Shown: positions 21,380 through 35,400 of the stretch, in pieces
How the letters are laid out: every line of letters begins with the position of its first letter
Position numbering within the stretch: position 1 is the first letter of the stretch
NCBI GenBank assembly: GCA_949318235.1
Contig: OX439129.1
Coordinates: 2,728,001 to 2,792,000, forward strand
Source of the DNA: Ecdyonurus torrentis
Taxonomy: Eukaryota; Arthropoda; Insecta; Ephemeroptera; Heptageniidae
DNA length: 64,000 bases
Direction of reading: 5' to 3'
Notes under the pieces: model-generated
Database searches by the model: none
The model's input: the letters and a program-made list of their open reading frames with translations, nothing else
What the model was told of the DNA's origin: nothing
Made by a program: the position numbers and the translations under genes

Positions 21380-24082
21380 ATGAGTGAAAACTAAAATTGT
21401 CAATAACCCAAAAAGTATGCGTCGGAGCAAAAAAGTTCAAGACATCTTTTTTGTAAAGAATTGAAAAAGCTATGTTTTGAGTCAAATTTAAAGTCAGTAG
21501 CATTCTTAGTTTTTGAGAAATCATCAAAACTAGTTTTAATCGTGTAAAAATTATGATTTTTATCATTCAATAACATTTGGTTCTTGAAATAGAAACTTTG
21601 TTTCATGACTTGGTTTGGCTACATGATAAGTGAAAACTATAATTGTCAATAACCTAAAAAGTATGCGTCGGAGCAAAAAAGTTTAATACATCTTTTTTGT
21701 AGAGAATTAAAAAAGCTATGTTATAAGTTAAATTTTAAGTCAGTAGCATTCTTAGTTTTTGAGAAATCATCAAAACTAGTTTTAATCGTGTAAAAAGTAT
21801 GATTTTTATCATTCAATAACATTTGGTTCTTGAAATAGAAACTTTGTTTCATGACTTGGTTTGGCTACATGATGAGTGAAAACTAAAATTGTCAATAACC
21901 CAAAAAGTATGCGTCGGAGCAAAAAAGTTCAAGACATCTTTTTTGTAAAGAATTGAAAAAGCTATGTTTTGAATTGAATTTGATGTCTGTAGCATTCTTA
22001 TTTTTGGAGAAATCATCAAAACTAGTTTTAATCGTGTAAAAAGTATGATTTTTATCATTCAATAACATTTGGTTCTTGAAATAGATACTTTGTTTCATGA
22101 CTTGGTTTGGCTACATGATGAGTGAAAACTAAAATTGTCAATAACCCAAAAAGTATGCGTCGGAGCAAAAAAGTTTAAGACATTTTTTTGTAGAGAATTG
22201 AAAAAGCTATGTTTTGAGTCAAATTTAAAGTCAGTAGCATTCTTAGTTTTTGAGAAATCATCAAAACTAGTTTTAATCGTGTAAAAAGTATGATTTTTAT
22301 CATTCAATAACATTTGGTTCTTGAAATAGAAACTTTGTTTCATGACTTGGTTTGGCTACATGATAAGTGAAAACTATAATTGTCAATAACCTAAAAAGTA
22401 TGCGTCGGAGCAAAAAAGTTTAATACATCTTTTTTGTAGAGAATTAAAAAAGCTATGTTATAAGTTAAATTTTAAGTCAGTAGCATTCTTAGGTTTTGAG
22501 AAATCATCAAAACTAGTTTTAATCGTGTAAAAAGTATGATTTTTATCATTCAATAACATTTGGTTCTTGAAATAGAAACTTTGTTTCATGACTTGGTTTG
22601 GCTACATGATGAGTGAAAACTAAAATTGTCAATAACCCAAAAAGTATGCGTCGGAGCAAAAAAGTTCAAGACATCTTTTTTGTAAAGAATTGAAAAAGCT
22701 ATGTTTTGAATTGAATTTGATGTCTGTAGCATTCTTATTTTTGGAGAAATCATCAAAACTATTTTTAATTGTGTAAAAAGTATGATTTTTATCATTCAAT
22801 AACATTTGGTACTTGAAATAGAAACTTTGTTTCATGACTTGGTTTGGCTACATAATGAGTGAAAACTAAAATTGTCAATAACCTAAAAAGTATGCGTCGG
22901 AGCAAACAAGTTTAAGACATCTTTTTTGTAGAGAATTAAAAAGGTATGTTATAAGTTAAATTTTAAGTCTGTAGCATACTTAGTTTTTGAGAAATCATCA
23001 AAACTAGTTTTAATCGTGTAAAAAGTATGATTTTTATCATTCAATAACATTTGGTTCTTGAAATAGAAACTTTGTTTCATGACTTGGTTTGGCTACATGA
23101 TGAGTGAAAACTAAAATTGTCAATAACCCAAAAAGTATGCGTCGGAGCAAAAAAGTTCAAGACATCTTTTTTGTAAAGAATTGAAAAATCTAGGTTTTGA
23201 ATTGAATTTGAAGTCTGTAGCATACTTAGTTTTTGAGAAATCATCAAAACTAGTTTTAATCGTGTAAAAAGTATGATTTTTATCATTCAATAACATTTGG
23301 TTCTTGAAAAAGAAACTTTGTTTCATGACTTGGTTTGGCTACATGATGAGTGAAAACTAAAATTGTCAATAACCCAAAAAGTATGCGTCGGAGCAAAAAA
23401 GTTTAAGACATTTATTTTGTAGAGAATTGAAAAAGCTATGTTTTGAGTCAAATTTAAAGTCAGTAGCATTCTTAGTTTTTGAGAAATCATCAAAACTAGT
23501 TTTAATCGTGTAAAAAGTATGATTTTTATCATTCAATAACATTTGGTTCTTGAAATAGATACTTTGTTTCATGACTTGGTTTGGCTACATGATGAGTGAA
23601 AACTAAAATTGTCAATAACCCAAAAAGTATGCGTCGGAGCAAAAAAGTTTAAGACATTTTTTTGTAGAGAATTGAAAAAGCTATGTTTTGAGTCAAATTT
23701 AAAGTCAGTAGCATTCTTAGTTTTTGAGAAATCATCAAAACTAGTTTTAATCGTGTAAAAAGTATGATTTTTATCATTCAATATCATTTGGTTCTTGAAA
23801 TAGAAACTTTGTTTCATGACTTGGTTTGGCTACATGATAAGTGAAAACTATAATTGTCAATAACCTAAAAAGTATGCGTCGGAGCAAAAAAGTTGAAGAC
23901 ATCTTTTTTGTAGAGAATTAAAAAAGCTATGTTATAAGTTAAATTTTAAGTCAGTAGCATTCTTAGGTTTTGAGAAATCATCAAAACTAGTTTTAATCGT
24001 GTAAAAAGTATGATTTTTATCATTCAATAACATTTGGTTCTTGAAATAGAAACTTTGTTTCATGACTTGGTTTGGCTACATG
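21380..24082. repeat. G-C-A-B-C-A' block with D-like variants and tttattttg monomer
   Basis: 21380 G, 21626 C0, 21872 A, 22118 B, 22363 Cg, 22609 A', 22855 D/C/D hybrid (245 bp), 23100 A/D hybrid (aaaaatctagg, ends gaaaaagaaac), 23346 T-type, 23592 B (caatatc), 23837 Cc. The T-type has catttattttg, an A interrupting the T-tract and restoring 246 bp, with otherwise B-like sequence. The first six monomers recur at 52824-54298. Confidence 0.86.
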
Positions 24083-27000
24083 ATGAGTGAAAACTAAAAT
24101 TGTCAATAACCCAAAAAGTATGCGTCGGAGCAAAAAAGTTCAAGACATCTTTTTTGTAAAGAATTGAAAAAGCTATGTTTTGAATTGAATTTGATGTCTG
24201 TAGCATTCTTATTTTTGGAGAAATCATCAAAACTATTTTTAATTGTGTAAAAAGTATGATTTTTATCATTCAATAACATTTGGTACTTGAAATAGAAACT
24301 TTGTTTCATGACTTGGTTTGGCTACATAATGAGTGAAAACTAAAATTGTCAATAACCCAAAAAGTATGCGTCGGAGCAAAAATGTTCAAGACATCTTTTT
24401 TGTAGAGAATTGAAAAAGCTAGGTTTTGAATTGAATTTGAAGTCTGTAGCATACTTAGTTTTTGAGAAATCATCAAAACTAGTTTTAATCGTGTAAAAAG
24501 TATGATTTTTATCATTCAATAACATTTGGTTCTTGAAATAGAAACTTTGTTTCATGACTTGGTTTGGCTACATGATGAGTGAAAACTAAAATTGTCAATA
24601 ACCCAAAAAGTATGCGTCGGAGCAAAAAAGTTTAAGACATTTTTTTGTAGAGAATTGAAAAAGCTATGTTTTGAGTCAAATTTAAAGTCAGTAGCATTCT
24701 TAGTTTTTGAGAAATCATCAAAACTAGTTTTAATCGTGTAAAAAGTATGATTTTTATCATTCAATAACATTTGGTTCTTGAAATAGAAACTTTGTTTCAT
24801 GACTTGGTTTGGCTACATGATAAGTGAAAACTATAATTGTCAATAACCTAAAAAGTATGCGTCGGAGCAAAAAAGTTTAATACATCTTTTTTGTAGAGAA
24901 TTAAAAAAGCTATGTTATAAGTTAAATTTTAAGTCAGTAGCATTCTTAGTGTTTGAGAAATCATCAAAAGTAGTTTTAATCGTGTAAAAAGTATGATTTT
25001 TATAATTCAATAACATTTGGTTCTTGAAATAGAAACTTTGTTTCATGACTTGGTTTGGCTACATGATGAGTGAAAACTAAAATTGTCAATAACCCAAAAA
25101 GTATGCGTCGGAGCAAAAAAGTTCAAGACATCTTTTTTGTAAAGAATTGAAAAAGCTATGTTTTGAATTGAATTTGATGTCTGTAGCATTCTTATTTTTG
25201 GAGAAATCATCAAAACTAGTTTTAATCGTGTAAAAAGTATGATTTTTATCATTCAATAACATTTGGTTCTTGAAATAGAAACTTTGTTTCATGACTTGGT
25301 TTGGCTACATGATGAGTGAAAACTAAAATTGTCAATAACCCAAAAAGTATGCGTCGGAGCAAAAAAGTTTAAGACATTTTTTTGTAGAGAATTGAAAAAG
25401 CTATGTTTTGAGTCAAATTTAAAGTCAGTAGCATTCTTAGTTTTTGAGAAATCATCAAAACTAGTTTTAATCGTGTAAAAAGTATGATTTTTATCATTCA
25501 ATAACATTTGGTTCTTGAAATAGAAACTTTGTTTCATGACTTGGTTTGGCTACATGATAAGTGAAAACTATAATTGTCAATAACCTAAAAAGTATGCGTC
25601 GGAGCAAAAAAGTTTAATACATCTTTTTTGTAGAGAATTAAAAAAGCTATGTTATAAGTTAAATTTTAAGTCAGTAGCATTCTTAGTGTTTGAGAAATCA
25701 TCAAAAGTAGTTTTAATCGTGTAAAAAGTATGATTTTTATAATTCAATAACATTTGGTTCTTGAAATAGAAACTTTGTTTCATGACTTGGTTTGGCTACA
25801 TGATGAGTGAAAACTAAAATTGTCAATAACCCAAAAAGTATGCGTCGGAGCAAAAAAGTTCAAGACATCTTTTTTGTAAAGAATTGAAAAAGCTATGTTT
25901 TGAATTGAATTTGATGTCTGTAGCATTCTTATTTTTGGAGAAATCATCAAAACTAGTTTTAATCGTGTAAAAAGTATGATTTTTATCATTCAATAACATT
26001 TGGTTCTTGAAATAGAAACTTTGTTTCATGACTTGGTTTGGCTACATGATGAGTGAAAACTAAAATTGTCAATAACCCAAAAAGTATGCGTCGGAGCAAA
26101 AAAGTTTAAGACATTTTTTTGTAGAGAATTGAAAAAGCTATGTTTTGAGTCAAATTTAAAGTCAGTAGCATTCTTAGTTTTTGAGAAATCATCAAAACTA
26201 GTTTTAATCGTGTAAAAAGTATGATTTTTATCATTCAATAACATTTGGTTCTTGAAATAGAAACTTTGTTTCATGACTTGGTTTGGCTACATGATAAGTG
26301 AAAACTATAATTGTCAATAACCTAAAAAGTATGCGTCGGAGCAAAAAAGTTTAATACATCTTTTTTGTAGAGAATTAAAAAAGCTATGTTATAAGTTAAA
26401 TTTTAAGTCAGTAGCATTCTTAGGTTTTGAGAAATCATCAAAACTAGTTTTAATCGTGTAAAAAGTATGATTTTTATCATTCAATAACATTTGGTTCTTG
26501 AAATAGAAACTTTGTTTCATGACTTGGTTTGGCTACATGATGAGTGAAAACTAAAATTGTCAATAACCCAAAAAGTATGCGTCGGAGCAAAAAAGTTCAA
26601 GACATCTTTTTTGTAAAGAATTGAAAAAGCTATGTTTTGAATTGAATTTGATGTCTGTAGCATTCTTATTTTTGGAGAAATCATCAAAACTATTTTTAAT
26701 TGTGTAAAAAGTATGATTTTTATCATTCAATAACATTTGGTACTTGAAATAGAAACTTTGTTTCGTGACTTGGTTTGGCTACATAATGAGTGAAAACTAA
26801 AATTGTCAATAACCCAAAAAGTATGCGTCGGAGCAAAAATGTTCAAGACATCTTTTTTGTAGAGAATTGAAAAAGCTAGGTTTTGAATTGAATTTGAAGT
26901 CTGTAGCATACTTAGTTTTTGAGAAATCATCAAAACTAGTTTTAATCGTGTAAAAAGTATGATTTTTATCATTCAATAACATTTGGTTCTTGAAATAGAA

Positions 27001-27522
27001 ACTTTGTTTCATGACTTGGTTTGGCTACATGATGAGTGAAAACTAAAATTGTCAATAACCCAAAAAGTATGCGTCGGAGCAAAAAAGTTTAAGACATTTT
27101 TTTGTAGAGAATTGAAAAAGCTATGTTTTGAGTCAAATTTAAAGTCAGTAGCATTCTTAGTTTTTGAGAAATCATCAAAACTAGTTTTAATCGTGTAAAA
27201 AGTATGATTTTTATCATTCAATAACATTTGGTTCTTGAAATAGAAACTTTGTTTCATGACTTGGTTTGGCTACATGATAAGTGAAAACTATAATTGTCAA
27301 TAACCTAAAAAGTATGCGTCGGAGCAAAAAAGTTTAATACATCTTTTTTGTAGAGAATTAAAAAAGCTATGTTATAAGTTAAATTTTAAGTCAGTAGCAT
27401 TCTTAGTGTTTGAGAAATCATCAAAAGTAGTTTTAATCGTGTAAAAAGTATGATTTTTATCATTCAATAACATTTGGTTCTTGAAATAGAAACTTTGTTT
27501 CATGACTTGGTTTGGCTACATG
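24083..27522. repeat. 14-mer HOR, 3440 bp, copy 1
   Basis: 24083 A', 24329 D, 24575 B, 24820 Ct, 25066 A, 25312 B, 25557 Ct, 25803 A, 26049 B, 26294 Cg, 26540 A', 26786 D, 27032 B, 27277 Ct. The Ct monomers at 24820 and 25557 carry tttttataattc, which breaks one dyad arm. The A' at 26540 has the rare tttcgtgac. All these markers recur in copy 2 at the same offset. Confidence 0.93.
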
Positions 27523-30500
27523 ATGAGTGAAAACTAAAATTGTCAATAACCCAAAAAGTATGCGTCGGAGCAAAAAAGTTCAAGACATCTTTTTTGTAAA
27601 GAATTGAAAAAGCTATGTTTTGAATTGAATTTGATGTCTGTAGCATTCTTATTTTTGGAGAAATCATCAAAACTATTTTTAATTGTGTAAAAAGTATGAT
27701 TTTTATCATTCAATAACATTTGGTACTTGAAATAGAAACTTTGTTTCATGACTTGGTTTGGCTACATAATGAGTGAAAACTAAAATTGTCAATAACCCAA
27801 AAAGTATGCGTCGGAGCAAAAATGTTCAAGACATCTTTTTTGTAGAGAATTGAAAAAGCTAGGTTTTGAATTGAATTTGAAGTCTGTAGCATACTTAGTT
27901 TTTGAGAAATCATCAAAACTAGTTTTAATCGTGTAAAAAGTATGATTTTTATCATTCAATAACATTTGGTTCTTGAAATAGAAACTTTGTTTCATGACTT
28001 GGTTTGGCTACATGATGAGTGAAAACTAAAATTGTCAATAACCCAAAAAGTATGCGTCGGAGCAAAAAAGTTTAAGACATTTTTTTGTAGAGAATTGAAA
28101 AAGCTATGTTTTGAGTCAAATTTAAAGTCAGTAGCATTCTTAGTTTTTGAGAAATCATCAAAACTAGTTTTAATCGTGTAAAAAGTATGATTTTTATCAT
28201 TCAATAACATTTGGTTCTTGAAATAGAAACTTTGTTTCATGACTTGGTTTGGCTACATGATAAGTGAAAACTATAATTGTCAATAACCTAAAAAGTATGC
28301 GTCGGAGCAAAAAAGTTTAATACATCTTTTTTGTAGAGAATTAAAAAAGCTATGTTATAAGTTAAATTTTAAGTCAGTAGCATTCTTAGTGTTTGAGAAA
28401 TCATCAAAAGTAGTTTTAATCGTGTAAAAAGTATGATTTTTATAATTCAATAACATTTGGTTCTTGAAATAGAAACTTTGTTTCATGACTTGGTTTGGCT
28501 ACATGATGAGTGAAAACTAAAATTGTCAATAACCCAAAAAGTATGCGTCGGAGCAAAAAAGTTCAAGACATCTTTTTTGTAAAGAATTGAAAAAGCTATG
28601 TTTTGAATTGAATTTGATGTCTGTAGCATTCTTATTTTTGGAGAAATCATCAAAACTAGTTTTAATCGTGTAAAAAGTATGATTTTTATCATTCAATAAC
28701 ATTTGGTTCTTGAAATAGAAACTTTGTTTCATGACTTGGTTTGGCTACATGATGAGTGAAAACTAAAATTGTCAATAACCCAAAAAGTATGCGTCGGAGC
28801 AAAAAAGTTTAAGACATTTTTTTGTAGAGAATTGAAAAAGCTATGTTTTGAGTCAAATTTAAAGTCAGTAGCATTCTTAGTTTTTGAGAAATCATCAAAA
28901 CTAGTTTTAATCGTGTAAAAAGTATGATTTTTATCATTCAATAACATTTGGTTCTTGAAATAGAAACTTTGTTTCATGACTTGGTTTGGCTACATGATAA
29001 GTGAAAACTATAATTGTCAATAACCTAAAAAGTATGCGTCGGAGCAAAAAAGTTTAATACATCTTTTTTGTAGAGAATTAAAAAAGCTATGTTATAAGTT
29101 AAATTTTAAGTCAGTAGCATTCTTAGTGTTTGAGAAATCATCAAAAGTAGTTTTAATCGTGTAAAAAGTATGATTTTTATAATTCAATAACATTTGGTTC
29201 TTGAAATAGAAACTTTGTTTCATGACTTGGTTTGGCTACATGATGAGTGAAAACTAAAATTGTCAATAACCCAAAAAGTATGCGTCGGAGCAAAAAAGTT
29301 CAAGACATCTTTTTTGTAAAGAATTGAAAAAGCTATGTTTTGAATTGAATTTGATGTCTGTAGCATTCTTATTTTTGGAGAAATCATCAAAACTAGTTTT
29401 AATCGTGTAAAAAGTATGATTTTTATCATTCAATAACATTTGGTTCTTGAAATAGAAACTTTGTTTCATGACTTGGTTTGGCTACATGATGAGTGAAAAC
29501 TAAAATTGTCAATAACCCAAAAAGTATGCGTCGGAGCAAAAAAGTTTAAGACATTTTTTTGTAGAGAATTGAAAAAGCTATGTTTTGAGTCAAATTTAAA
29601 GTCAGTAGCATTCTTAGTTTTTGAGAAATCATCAAAACTAGTTTTAATCGTGTAAAAAGTATGATTTTTATCATTCAATAACATTTGGTTCTTGAAATAG
29701 AAACTTTGTTTCATGACTTGGTTTGGCTACATGATAAGTGAAAACTATAATTGTCAATAACCTAAAAAGTATGCGTCGGAGCAAAAAAGTTTAATACATC
29801 TTTTTTGTAGAGAATTAAAAAAGCTATGTTATAAGTTAAATTTTAAGTCAGTAGCATTCTTAGGTTTTGAGAAATCATCAAAACTAGTTTTAATCGTGTA
29901 AAAAGTATGATTTTTATCATTCAATAACATTTGGTTCTTGAAATAGAAACTTTGTTTCATGACTTGGTTTGGCTACATGATGAGTGAAAACTAAAATTGT
30001 CAATAACCCAAAAAGTATGCGTCGGAGCAAAAAAGTTCAAGACATCTTTTTTGTAAAGAATTGAAAAAGCTATGTTTTGAATTGAATTTGATGTCTGTAG
30101 CATTCTTATTTTTGGAGAAATCATCAAAACTATTTTTAATTGTGTAAAAAGTATGATTTTTATCATTCAATAACATTTGGTACTTGAAATAGAAACTTTG
30201 TTTCGTGACTTGGTTTGGCTACATAATGAGTGAAAACTAAAATTGTCAATAACCCAAAAAGTATGCGTCGGAGCAAAAATGTTCAAGACATCTTTTTTGT
30301 AGAGAATTGAAAAAGCTAGGTTTTGAATTGAATTTGAAGTCTGTAGCATACTTAGTTTTTGAGAAATCATCAAAACTAGTTTTAATCGTGTAAAAAGTAT
30401 GATTTTTATCATTCAATAACATTTGGTTCTTGAAATAGAAACTTTGTTTCATGACTTGGTTTGGCTACATGATGAGTGAAAACTAAAATTGTCAATAACC

Positions 30501-30962
30501 CAAAAAGTATGCGTCGGAGCAAAAAAGTTTAAGACATTTTTTTGTAGAGAATTGAAAAAGCTATGTTTTGAGTCAAATTTAAAGTCAGTAGCATTCTTAG
30601 TTTTTGAGAAATCATCAAAACTAGTTTTAATCGTGTAAAAAGTATGATTTTTATCATTCAATAACATTTGGTTCTTGAAATAGAAACTTTGTTTCATGAC
30701 TTGGTTTGGCTACATGATAAGTGAAAACTATAATTGTCAATAACCTAAAAAGTATGCGTCGGAGCAAAAAAGTTTAATACATCTTTTTTGTAGAGAATTA
30801 AAAAAGCTATGTTATAAGTTAAATTTTAAGTCAGTAGCATTCTTAGTGTTTGAGAAATCATCAAAAGTAGTTTTAATCGTGTAAAAAGTATGATTTTTAT
30901 CATTCAATAACATTTGGTTCTTGAAATAGAAACTTTGTTTCATGACTTGGTTTGGCTACATG
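27523..30962. repeat. 14-mer HOR, 3440 bp, copy 2
   Basis: 27523 A', 27769 D, 28015 B, 28260 Ct, 28506 A, 28752 B, 28997 Ct, 29243 A, 29489 B, 29734 Cg, 29980 A', 30226 D, 30472 B, 30717 Ct. It shares tttttataattc at 28260 and 28997 and tttcgtgac in 29980 with copy 1. I see no difference between the copies. The tandem relation ends at 30963, where A follows instead of A'. Confidence 0.93.
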
Positions 30963-32437
30963 ATGAGTGAAAACTAAAATTGTCAATAACCCAAAAAGTA
31001 TGCGTCGGAGCAAAAAAGTTCAAGACATCTTTTTTGTAAAGAATTGAAAAAGCTATGTTTTGAATTGAATTTGATGTCTGTAGCATTCTTATTTTTGGAG
31101 AAATCATCAAAACTAGTTTTAATCGTGTAAAAAGTATGATTTTTATCATTCAATAACATTTGGTTCTTGAAATAGAAACTTTGTTTCATGACTTGGTTTG
31201 GCTACATGATGAGTGAAAACTAAAATTGTCAATAACCCAAAAAGTATGCGTCGGAGCAAAAAAGTTTAAGACATTTTTTTGTAGAGAATTGAAAAAGCTA
31301 TGTTTTGAGTCAAATTTAAAGTCAGTAGCATTCTTAGTTTTTGAGAAATCATCAAAACTAGTTTTAATCGTGTAAAAAGTATGATTTTTATCATTCAATA
31401 ACATTTGGTTCTTGAAATAGAAACTTTGTTTCATGACTTGGTTTGGCTACATGATAAGTGAAAACTATAATTGTCAATAACCTAAAAAGTATGCGTCGGA
31501 GCAAAAAAGTTTAATACATCTTTTTTGTAGAGAATTAAAAAAGCTATGTTATAAGTTAAATTTTAAGTCAGTAGCATTCTTAGGTTTTGAGAAATCATCA
31601 AAACTAGTTTTAATCGTGTAAAAAGTATGATTTTTATCATTCAATAACATTTGGTTCTTGAAATAGAAACTTTGTTTCATGACTTGGTTTGGCTACATGA
31701 TGAGTGAAAACTAAAATTGTCAATAACCCAAAAAGTATGCGTCGGAGCAAAAAAGTTCAAGACATCTTTTTTGTAAAGAATTGAAAAAGCTATGTTTTGA
31801 ATTGAATTTGATGTCTGTAGCATTCTTATTTTTGGAGAAATCATCAAAACTATTTTTAATTGTGTAAAAAGTATGATTTTTATCATTCAATAACATTTGG
31901 TACTTGAAATAGAAACTTTGTTTCATGACTTGGTTTGGCTACATAATGAGTGAAAACTAAAATTGTCAATAACCCAAAAAGTATGCGTCGGAGCAAAAAT
32001 GTTCAAGACATCTTTTTTGTAGAGAATTGAAAAAGCTAGGTTTTGAATTGAATTTGAAGTCTGTAGCATACTTAGTTTTTGAGAAATCATCAAAACTAGT
32101 TTTAATCGTGTAAAAAGTATGATTTTTATCATTCAATAACATTTGGTTCTTGAAATAGAAACTTTGTTTCATGACTTGGTTTGGCTACATGATGAGTGAA
32201 AACTAAAATTGTCAATAACCCAAAAAGTATGCGTCGGAGCAAAAAAGTTCAAGACATCTTTTTTGTAAAGAATTGAAAAAGCTATGTTTTGAGTCAAATT
32301 TTAAGTCAGTAGCATTCTTAGTTTTTGAGAAATCATCAAAACTAGTTTTAATCGTGTAAAAAGTATGATTTTTATCATTCAATAACATTTGGTTCTTGAA
32401 ATAGAAACTTTGTTTCATGACTTGGTTTGGCTACATG
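30963..32437. repeat. Junction block A-B-C-A'-D-F
   Basis: 30963 A, 31209 B, 31454 Cg complete a heptamer with the four monomers before them. 31700 A', 31946 D, 32192 F then lead into the F'-rich domain. The run from 31700 to 33664 matches 36121-38085 at an offset of 4421 bp (A', D, F, F', A, B', B, Ct). Confidence 0.86.
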
Positions 32438-35400
32438 ATGAGTGAAAACTAAAATTGTCAATAACCCAAAAAGTATGCGTCGGAGCAAAAAAGTTTAAGA
32501 CATTTTTTTGTAGAGAATTGAAAAAGCTATGTTTTGAGTCAAATTTTAAGTCAGTAGCATTCTTAGTTTTTGAGAAATCATCAAAACTAGTTTTAATCGT
32601 GTAAAAAGTATGATTTTTATCATTCAATAACATTTGGTTCTTGAAATAGAAACTTTGTTTCATGACTTGGTTTGGCTACATGATGAGTGAAAACTAAAAT
32701 TGTCAATAACCCAAAAAGTATGCGTCGGAGCAAAAAAGTTCAAGACATCTTTTTTGTAAAGAATTGAAAAAGCTATGTTTTGAATTGAATTTGATGTCTG
32801 TAGCATTCTTATTTTTGGAGAAATCATCAAAACTAGTTTTAATCGTGTAAAAAGTATGATTTTTATCATTCAATAACATTTGGTTCTTGAAATAGATACT
32901 TTGTTTCATGACTTGGTTTGGCTACATGATGAGTGAAAACTAAAATTGTCAATAACCCAAAAAGTATGCGTCGGAGCAAAAAAGTTTAAGACATTTTTTT
33001 GTAGAGAATTTAAAAAGCTATGTTTTGAGTCAAATTTAAAGTCAGTAGCATTCTTAGTTTTTGAGAAATCATCAAAACTAGTTTTAATCGTGTAAAAATT
33101 ATGATTTTTATCATTCAATAACATTTGGTTCTTGAAATAGAAACTTTGTTTCATGACTTGGTTTGGCTACATGATGAGTGAAAACTAAAATTGTCAATAA
33201 CCCAAAAAGTATGCGTCGGAGCAAAAAAGTTTAAGACATTTTTTTGTAGAGAATTGAAAAAGCTATGTTTTGAGTCAAATTTAAAGTCAGTAGCATTCTT
33301 AGTTTTTGAGAAATCATCAAAACTAGTTTTAATCGTGTAAAAAGTATGATTTTTATCATTCAATAACATTTGGTTCTTGAAATAGAAACTTTGTTTCATG
33401 ACTTGGTTTGGCTACATGATAAGTGAAAACTATAATTGTCAATAACCTAAAAAGTATGCGTCGGAGCAAAAAAGTTTAATACATCTTTTTTGTAGAGAAT
33501 TAAAAAAGCTATGTTATAAGTTAAATTTTAAGTCAGTAGCATTCTTAGTGTTTGAGAAATCATCAAAAGTAGTTTTAATCGTGTAAAAAGTATGATTTTT
33601 ATCATTCAATAACATTTGGTTCTTGAAATAGAAACTTTGTTTCATGACTTGGTTTGGCTACATGATGAGTGAAAACTAAAATTGTCAATAACCCAAAAAG
33701 TATGCGTCGGAGCAAAAAAGTTCAAGACATCTTTTTTGTAAAGAATTGAAAAAGCTATGTTTTGAATTGAATTTGATGTCTGTAGCATTCTTATTTTTGG
33801 AGAAATCATCAAAACTAGTTTTAATCGTGTAAAAAGTATGATTTTTATCATTCAATAACATTTGGTTCTTGAAATAGAAACTTTGTTTCATGACTTGGTT
33901 TGGCTACATGATGAGTGAAAACTAAAATTGTCAATAACCCAAAAAGTATGCGTCGGAGCAAAAAAGTTTAAGACATTTTTTTGTAGAGAATTGAAAAAGC
34001 TATGTTTTGAGTCAAATTTAAAGTCAGTAGCATTCTTAGTTTTTGAGAAATCATCAAAACTAGTTTTAATCGTGTAAAAAGTATGATTTTTATCATTCAA
34101 TAACATTTGGTTCTTGAAATAGAAACTTTGTTTCATGACTTGGTTTGGCTACATGATAAGTGAAAACTATAATTGTCAATAACCTAAAAAGTATGCGTCG
34201 GAGCAAAAAAGTTTAATACATCTTTTTTGTAGAGAATTAAAAAAGCTATGTTATAAGTTAAATTTTAAGTCAGTAGCATTCTTAGGTTTTGAGAAATCAT
34301 CAAAACTAGTTTTAATCGTGTAAAAAGTATGATTTTTATCATTCAATAACATTTGGTTCTTGAAAGAGAAACTTTGTTTCATGACTTGGTTTGGCTACAT
34401 GATGAGTGAAAACTAAAATTGTCAATAACCCAAAAAGTATGCGTCGGAGCAAAAAAGTTCAAGACATCTTTTTTGTAAAGAATTGAAAAAGCTATGTTTT
34501 GAATTGAATTTGAAGTCTGTAGCATACTTAGTTTTTGAGAAATCATCAAAACTAGTTTTAATCGTGTAAAAAGTATGATTTTTATCATTCAATAACATTT
34601 GGTTCTTGAAATAGAAACTTTGTTTCATGACTTGGTTTGGCTACATGATGAGTGAAAACTAAAATTGTCAATAACCCAAAAAGTATGCGTCGGAGCAAAA
34701 AAGTTCAAGACATCTTTTTTGTAAAGAATTGAAAAAGCTATGTTTTGAGTCAAATTTTAAGTCAGTAGCATTCTTAGTTTTTGAGAAATCATCAAAACTA
34801 GTTTTAATCGTGTAAAAAGTATGATTTTTATCATTCAATAACATTTGGTTCTTGAAATAGAAACTTTGTTTCATGACTTGGTTTGGCTACATGATGAGTG
34901 AAAACTAAAATTGTCAATAACCCAAAAAGTATGCGTCGAAGCAAAAAAGTTTAAGACATTTTTTTGTAGAGAATTGAAAAAGCTATGTTTTGAGTCAAAT
35001 TTTAAGTCAGTAGCATTCTTAGTTTTTGAGAAATCATCAAAACTAGTTTTAATCGTGTAAAAAGTATGATTTTTATCATTCAATAACATTTGGTTCTTGA
35101 AATAGAAACTTTGTTTCATGACTTGGTTTGGCTACATGATGAGTGAAAACTAAAATTGTCAATAACCCAAAAAGTATGCGTCGGAGCAAAAAAGTTCAAG
35201 ACATCTTTTTTGTAAAGAATTGAAAAAGCTATGTTTTGAATTGAATTTGATGTCTGTAGCATTCTTATTTTTGGAGAAATCATCAAAACTAGTTTTAATC
35301 GTGTAAAAAGTATGATTTTTATCATTCAATAACATTTGGTTCTTGAAATAGATACTTTGTTTCATGACTTGGTTTGGCTACATGATGAGTGAAAACTAAA

